Assembly: GCF_008064665.1 (NCBI RefSeq) | Contig: NZ_VRZA01000001.1 | Span: forward strand, 682,001 to 746,000 | Source of the DNA: Parahaliea maris | Lineage (GTDB): Bacteria; Pseudomonadota; Gammaproteobacteria; Pseudomonadales; Halieaceae | Direction: 5' to 3' | DNA: 64,000 nucleotides | In this document: one piece after another, positions 59,634 through 64,000 of the stretch | Layout: each line of letters opens with the position of its first letter | Numbering within the stretch: the first letter of the stretch is position 1 | The notes under the pieces: generated by a model | The model's database searches: none | What the model was told of the DNA's origin: nothing | Seen by the model: the letters and a program-made list of their open reading frames with translations, nothing else | Program-made: the position numbers and the translations under genes

Positions 59634-60716
59634 ATGAGACATCTACAACTTTCACCCGCGTGGTTCTTTACCGATGGCAGCGGCAGCCAGCTGGACCCGA
59701 AGCTGTTCGCCCTGCTGCGGGCCCTGCACCGCGACGGCAAGCTGACCGACGCCGCCCGGGACTGTGGCCTGTCCTATCGGCATGCCTGGAACCTGCTGCA
59801 GCAGTGGGGCGATTTCTTCCAGACCCCGCTGGTGGAAAAGCGACGGGGGCGCGGCACCCTGCTATCGCCCCTGGGGCACAAGCTGCTGTGGGCGGAACAG
59901 CGCGTTGCCGCCCGGCTCGAGCCGCAACTGGAAAGCCTGAGCCTGGAAATCAATGGCGAGATCGAACAGTTGCTGGAAGGCGCCAAACCCGCCCTGCGCC
60001 TGCACGCCAGCCACGGCTACGCCGTGGCCCTGCTGCCGCGCTTTTGCAGGGACCTGCAACTGGACCTGCAGTATTGCAGCCCCCACGACGCACTCGCGGC
60101 CCTGGAGCGCAACGCCTGCGATGTGGCGGGCTTCCATTTGCCGCTGGGAGTGGGTGACGATGTGGCGCGCAAAATACTCAGGAAACTCAGGCCGAGAAGT
60201 CATCGCGTTATCCAGTTCATCACCCGGCGACAGGGGCTGATGGTTCAGGCCGGCAACCCGAGTGAAATCCGCCAGTTGGCGGATCTGGCCGGGCGCGGGT
60301 TGCGCTTCATCAACCGCGAGCCCACTTCCGGCACCCGGGCTCTGCTGAACGTTCTGCTACAGGAAGCGCAGGTACGCAGCCGGGACATCGCGGGCTTCGA
60401 ACAGGAAGAGTTCACCCATTCGGCAATCGCGGCCTACATCGCCGCCGGCATGGCCGATGCGGGCTTCGGCGTGGAGGCTGCAGCGCGCCAGTTTGGTCTC
60501 GACTTCATTCCTCTCGCCCAGGAGCATTACCTCATGGCCTGTCATCGAAAAAGCCTGGGGCACCCGGGGATACACGGTTTGTTGTCACTGCTCCGCGGCG
60601 ACGACTTCCATGCCGCAGTAGAGGACCTGCCCGGTTACAGTGCCCGGTACTGTGGCAAGGTGATGACAGTAGACGAACTCCAGAAGCATATATACACACC
60701 TGATCAAGCGCTGTAG
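59634..60716 (+). CDS. ModE-type HTH/PBP-like transcriptional regulator of fds operon
   Basis: ATG 59634 (MRHLQLSPAWFFTDGSG) gives 360 residues; no strong ribosome-binding site is visible and other starts are possible. N-terminal ModE/LysR-like winged helix (LFALLRALHRDGKLTDAARD; SYRHAWNLLQQWG; LLSPLGHKLL). C-terminal two-thirds is a periplasmic-binding-protein-like effector domain (LRLHASHGYAVALLPRF; GRGLRFINREPTSGTRALLN; HSAIAAYIAAGMADAGFGV). In known proteins this domain binds molybdate or small anions. Formate dehydrogenase needs molybdenum, so sensing of molybdate or formate is plausible. Confidence 0.85.
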   Translation: MRHLQLSPAWFFTDGSGSQLDPKLFALLRALHRDGKLTDAARDCGLSYRHAWNLLQQWGDFFQTPLVEKRRGRGTLLSPLGHKLLWAEQRVAARLEPQLESLSLEINGEIEQLLEGAKPALRLHASHGYAVALLPRFCRDLQLDLQYCSPHDALAALERNACDVAGFHLPLGVGDDVARKILRKLRPRSHRVIQFITRRQGLMVQAGNPSEIRQLADLAGRGLRFINREPTSGTRALLNVLLQEAQVRSRDIAGFEQEEFTHSAIAAYIAAGMADAGFGVEAAARQFGLDFIPLAQEHYLMACHRKSLGHPGIHGLLSLLRGDDFHAAVEDLPGYSARYCGKVMTVDELQKHIYTPDQAL

Positions 60717-60723
60717 CGACCAC

Positions 60724-60748
60724 AAAAAAACCCCGCCGGGGCGGGGTT
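60724..60748 (-). terminator. Terminator shared by regulator and TonB receptor genes
   Basis: AACCCCG-CCGGGG-CGGGGTT: on the minus strand it is followed by a run of seven T, 21 bp after the TonB receptor stop. On the plus strand TTCGATTT follows, so it may also end the regulator transcript, whose stop is at 60716. Confidence 0.88.
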
Positions 60749-60768
60749 CGATTTAGCGGCGCAGAGGC

Positions 60769-63012
60769 CTAGAACTTCAGCTTCAAATCCACGCCGTAGG
60801 TGCGCGGCGTGTTGTACTGGAAACCGAAATTGGACAGGTTGTAGACCACTTCCTCTTCATCGGTCAGGTTCTTGCCCCAGGCGGCAATGGTCAACCAGGT
60901 ACCGCCAAGTTGCCAGTCGGTGAGCGCAATGCGGGCACCCATCAGGCCGAGCGATTCCACGGGCAGGCCCATGCCGGCCTGGGAAAACAGCTCGTCACGC
61001 CAGCCGTAATCCAGGTGGAAGTCGAGACTGGCGCCGCCGGCCAGTGGCAGGCTGTGATCCAGTGCAATCGAGTAGGCGTTGTCCGGCGCGAAGGGAACGA
61101 AGGTCGAGCCGGTAATGTCGGTGCCTCGCAAGTCCACAGCGCTGGCGGGGGGCCCCGAGAGCAGGAAGCTGTTGTCGGGCACGATCACCTTGTTGAGCTC
61201 GCTATCCAGATAGGCGTAGTTAAAGCTCACGGTGGTGTTATCACCCAGCAGGGCGATAACGTCCATCTCGAAACCCTGGTACTCCGCCTCGCCAGCGTTC
61301 ACGTTCTCTACATAGGAGGCAAAGAGTGGCGGCCGGCCACTGATGGTCAGCACCAGGTCGTCGTAGTCGGTGACGAAGGCGGCGGCGTTGATCCGCAGGC
61401 GACGGTCCAGCAACTCGGACTTGAAGCCCACTTCGTAACTGACGTTATCCTCTTCAGCAAAGGTCAGGCTGAAGTCCAGGGTTCGCTCTCCCGAGCCGCC
61501 AGCGCGGTAACCCGTTGCCGTGCGGAAATACACGCTCATGTCATCGTTGATAGCGAAGTCCGCCACCAGGGTATAGTCGGTGCGGTCGTAATCCAGCTTG
61601 TTGGAGCCGGGGAAGAACTGGATGCTGGGGTTGGTCGGGTCTACACCGCGGGTGGCCTCACGCTCATCCTCGGTGTAGCGCAGCCCCGCGGTGAGGGACA
61701 GGCGGGAATCCAGGATATCCGGGGTAAAGGTCACCTGGCCGAATACCGCCTGGGATTCGAGGTCGGTATCGATGGTGTGGATACCCAGGTTGGTGCCTCC
61801 CAACAGGATCGAAGTCGACGCCAGTGGGTCTGCCAGCGCATCGAACGTGGGCGTCTGGATGGCATTGGTGAACTGCTCCTCCGCCTTGTCGCCATCTTCC
61901 TGGAAGTAGTAGTAGCCAAGGATATAGTCCAGGCGGTCGTCAAAGGCACTGCCCAGGGCCTGGAACTCCTGGCTGAAGGCCTCGGTCGACCAGTCCAGGG
62001 CGGTGGCAAAGAAGAGGGTATCGGACCAGTTCTGGATCGCATACTCGTCCATCTCCCGGTAACCGGTGATGGATTTCAGCGTCAGCTTGTCACTGACATC
62101 CCAGCTGACCGTCAGGTTGTGGCCTTCCTGCGTGGTATCGGATTCCGGCAGCACGTACTTGTAGGCACCACCGCCAAGGAAAAGATGACTGGTGCTCTCC
62201 TGGCGCTTGCTGGGGTCCTGCTGGTAGTAGGGCGCGGTGCTGTCGATTTCCGCGTGGTCGTAACTGTACTCCACGGTCAGGCTGTCCAGGGCGTCCCAGG
62301 CCACCGCCAGGCGATAGCCCTCCTGCTCCTTCTCGTAGAAGTCATTGGTGTCCTGCCCGGGCACCGGGTTGGGGCCCTTGTTCTCCACCCATCCGTCCAT
62401 GCCGGAGGCGGAATAGCTCAGCTTGGTACGCAGGGTCGGTGCAATGGGCGCGTCGATGGTGATGCCACCGTCCCACTGGCCATAGTTACCGAAACCGCCT
62501 TCGATTTGCCCCTTGAACTCCTCGGCAGGTTTGCGGGTGATAAAGCTGATGGCGCCGGCGGAGGAGTTGCGGCCAAACAGGGTGCCCTGGGGCCCGCGCA
62601 AAATCTCCACCCGCTCCAGGTCCAGTACATCGATCGTTGCGCCGGAGGTACGCGCGATGTACACGCCGTCGATATAGACCCCTACGGGATTGTCGATAGT
62701 GAGTGTCTGGGAGTCGGTGTTGCCAAAGCCTCGAACGAACAGTGAGATATTACTGGTGGATGTCGGAAAATCGTAACTCTGCAGGCTCGGGGCCTGAATG
62801 CTGAGGTCACCGAGGGTCGCAATCCCCTGGGTTTCCAGCATCTCCTCGCTATAGGCGGCAACAGACAGCGGGGTGTCCTGCAGAGACTCCACCCGCTTCT
62901 GGGCGGTCACCACCACTTCCTCAAGCTGCGCAGCAACAGGCTGACTCAATACGGCCGATGCAACGGCCAGGGGAATAAGTTTCTGGGCCATGTTGTACAT
63001 GGATTGCGGCAT
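60769..63012 (-). CDS. TonB-dependent outer-membrane receptor
   Basis: The 747-residue protein has a signal peptide (KLIPLAVASAVLSQPVAAQ), a TonB box-like segment LEEVVVTAQKR, a plug domain (TPLSVAAYSEEMLE; ILRGPQGTLFGRNSSAGAIS) and a 22-strand-type barrel ending in Phe (TYGVDLKLKF). Receptors of this type import complexed iron, oligosaccharides or hydrophobic organic acids; ligand not deducible. AGGAGCG precedes the ATG. No transporter partners are near, but the CoA-catabolic island suggests an uptake role. Confidence 0.92.
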   Translation of the reverse strand: MPQSMYNMAQKLIPLAVASAVLSQPVAAQLEEVVVTAQKRVESLQDTPLSVAAYSEEMLETQGIATLGDLSIQAPSLQSYDFPTSTSNISLFVRGFGNTDSQTLTIDNPVGVYIDGVYIARTSGATIDVLDLERVEILRGPQGTLFGRNSSAGAISFITRKPAEEFKGQIEGGFGNYGQWDGGITIDAPIAPTLRTKLSYSASGMDGWVENKGPNPVPGQDTNDFYEKEQEGYRLAVAWDALDSLTVEYSYDHAEIDSTAPYYQQDPSKRQESTSHLFLGGGAYKYVLPESDTTQEGHNLTVSWDVSDKLTLKSITGYREMDEYAIQNWSDTLFFATALDWSTEAFSQEFQALGSAFDDRLDYILGYYYFQEDGDKAEEQFTNAIQTPTFDALADPLASTSILLGGTNLGIHTIDTDLESQAVFGQVTFTPDILDSRLSLTAGLRYTEDEREATRGVDPTNPSIQFFPGSNKLDYDRTDYTLVADFAINDDMSVYFRTATGYRAGGSGERTLDFSLTFAEEDNVSYEVGFKSELLDRRLRINAAAFVTDYDDLVLTISGRPPLFASYVENVNAGEAEYQGFEMDVIALLGDNTTVSFNYAYLDSELNKVIVPDNSFLLSGPPASAVDLRGTDITGSTFVPFAPDNAYSIALDHSLPLAGGASLDFHLDYGWRDELFSQAGMGLPVESLGLMGARIALTDWQLGGTWLTIAAWGKNLTDEEEVVYNLSNFGFQYNTPRTYGVDLKLKF

Positions 63013-63373
63013 GGTATGCGCTCCTGTAATGATTTTTAGTTAGCACAATTATTCGCCGGCGCGGAGCCGAACATTTTTGTCTTGCGGCGTCACGACTATA
63101 GGCGATGACGCGGCGGTGATGCCTGTGACATTTTCACGCTTTCACACCACCGTCTTCCATTTGGCGCCCAATGAAACACTGGAGAGGTAACAAGCCACCA
63201 GCCCCTGGCAAGTACTTTTCCCGGCCCGGTATGGGAGGCCGATACCAGCCAGGCATGAATTTCCCCCCTGCCCTCAATTTGCCCCATTTGAGGGATGTGA
63301 CATAACCGGGCCTGCGATTAACTGACCTGTGGATTCGGAAGTCGGAGTACGGCGGCAGCGGCAGCTGCAACCC
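63013..63373. other. 361-bp intergenic region upstream of TonB receptor
   Basis: It lies between the TonB receptor start and the stop of the transporter gene at the right edge, both on the minus strand. It should hold the receptor promoter; a TATAGT hexamer at about 63099-63104 (minus strand) is a weak -10 candidate without a clear -35. No Fur-like or other recognisable operator and no supported gene were seen. Confidence 0.5.
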
Positions 63374-64000
63374 TCAGTCGTCCCCCGAAGCCGTATCAGG
63401 AAGAAGTGACAGCACTGTACAACCGGCGGTGGGCTCCAGTACCTCTCCCGCCGTAAAGGGTGTGATCCAGCCCTTGCCGTCGATCACAAACAGCGGCAGG
63501 CAATCTTCCCCGTGTCGAACCCGGTACTGCTCCCAACCGAATTCCTCGGTCAGGCGGGTGCTGCGGATTTCCCAGCCGCGATTGATCAGGCGGATGACGT
63601 CGCCATAGGTCACGTCTTCGCCGAACAACTGGCTGCCCCGGTACCCCTGGCTGACCTGGTGTTTTTCCGACACCCGGCGCGAGAGGTCCGAAGCGAGGCG
63701 GTAGATGCGTCGGGCACCGAAGTCCTGGCGATAGTGGATGGCGGCAATGACATTCACGTAGCGCTGACGCGACATGGCCAGCAGCCCGCCCACACCAGAC
63801 AGGTCGAGGTGTATTTCGGCGTGCTCCGACACCGGATTACCGTAGTAGGTTTCCAGCCCCGCCATGCGCGCGGTGCGGATATCCTCCCGGCTGGAATCCG
63901 CCAGCACGCAGCGGAAGTCGTGCTCCTTCAGGGCCTGCGCCACGGCCCTGGAAAAGGCGTTGGCACCCACGATCAGGAAGCCCCGGGGGGACGGCTCGGT
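63374..64000 (-). CDS. TrkA-N-domain protein, probably C-terminal part of a cation:proton antiporter
   Basis: The frame is open at the window's right edge, so the N-terminus is missing. The visible 208 residues start with a Rossmann fold, GFLIVGANAFSRAVAQALKEHD, typical of TrkA-N/RCK domains. A middle segment (GVGGLLAMSRQRYVNVIAAIHYRQDFG) and a C-terminal TrkA-C-like part (PLFVIDGKGWITPFTAGEVLEP) follow. CPA1-type sodium:proton antiporters with this tail are known. I cannot see the membrane domain, so transporter identity is inference. Confidence 0.6.
   Translation of the reverse strand, partial: TEPSPRGFLIVGANAFSRAVAQALKEHDFRCVLADSSREDIRTARMAGLETYYGNPVSEHAEIHLDLSGVGGLLAMSRQRYVNVIAAIHYRQDFGARRIYRLASDLSRRVSEKHQVSQGYRGSQLFGEDVTYGDVIRLINRGWEIRSTRLTEEFGWEQYRVRHGEDCLPLFVIDGKGWITPFTAGEVLEPTAGCTVLSLLPDTASGDD

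Noticed and set aside
63096-63287. Minus-strand frame upstream of the TonB receptor
   Set aside because: No motif or start signal; overlaps the likely promoter region.

Overview
The window is GC-rich, densely packed chromosome from a gammaproteobacterium. The clearest taxonomic signal is the conserved block carA-carB-greA ... yhbY/rlmE-ftsH-folP-glmM-tpiA-secG-tRNA-Leu(GAG) ... tRNA-fMet-rimP-nusA-infB-rbfA-truB-rpsO, which follows the order known from Escherichia and Pseudomonas. The many acyl-CoA catabolic genes, a TonB receptor, a Coq4-like protein and an NAD-linked formate dehydrogenase suggest an aerobic marine heterotroph of the Halieaceae/Spongiibacteraceae kind. That family placement is inference, not something read from a marker gene.

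Layout. 1-6.8 kb: translation and transcription operon (rpsO, truB, rbfA, infB, nusA, rimP) behind a strong tRNA-fMet promoter, all on the minus strand. 6.8-18 kb: an accessory insert between tRNA-fMet and tRNA-Leu, which are normally close together. It carries a tyrosine/4-hydroxyphenylpyruvate catabolic trio with a palindromic operator, a c-di-GMP signalling operon (solute-binding protein, 2069-residue hybrid kinase, HD-GYP regulator), and a cluster of GTAG-headed REP-like palindromes. 18.2-24.6 kb: secG to rlmE housekeeping genes. 24.8-33.6 kb: a second accessory insert, mostly plus strand, with a crotonase, yhbY, small unknown genes, a D-aminoacylase-like amidohydrolase, a diguanylate cyclase, an AraC regulator, a Coq4-like protein and an OmpA-type lipoprotein. 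33.7-38.6 kb: greA-carB-carA with a hairpin leader that looks like an attenuator. 38.8-40.9 kb: an SDR and an MFS carrier behind a 5 x 12-bp tandem repeat.

40.9-53 kb is a CoA-thioester catabolic island: thioesterase, Fe-alcohol dehydrogenase, quinone oxidoreductase, thiolase, SDR and MaoC in one minus-strand operon; a divergent Rieske oxygenase; then an operon with two adjacent acyl-CoA dehydrogenases, an acyl-CoA ligase and a third acyl-CoA dehydrogenase. Both minus-strand promoter regions carry the same 21-bp operator-like sequence (20 of 21 identical), so one unseen regulator may control the whole island. Together the genes provide ligation, dehydrogenation, hydration, oxidation and thiolysis of an unidentified carboxylic acid that is oxygenated by the Rieske enzyme.

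53.4-60.7 kb: fdsGBA-fdhD-fdsD formate dehydrogenase operon with a divergent ModE/PBP-type regulator. The window ends with a TonB-dependent receptor and the C-terminal part of a TrkA-N-domain transporter. I found no CRISPR array, insertion sequence, prophage or rRNA.
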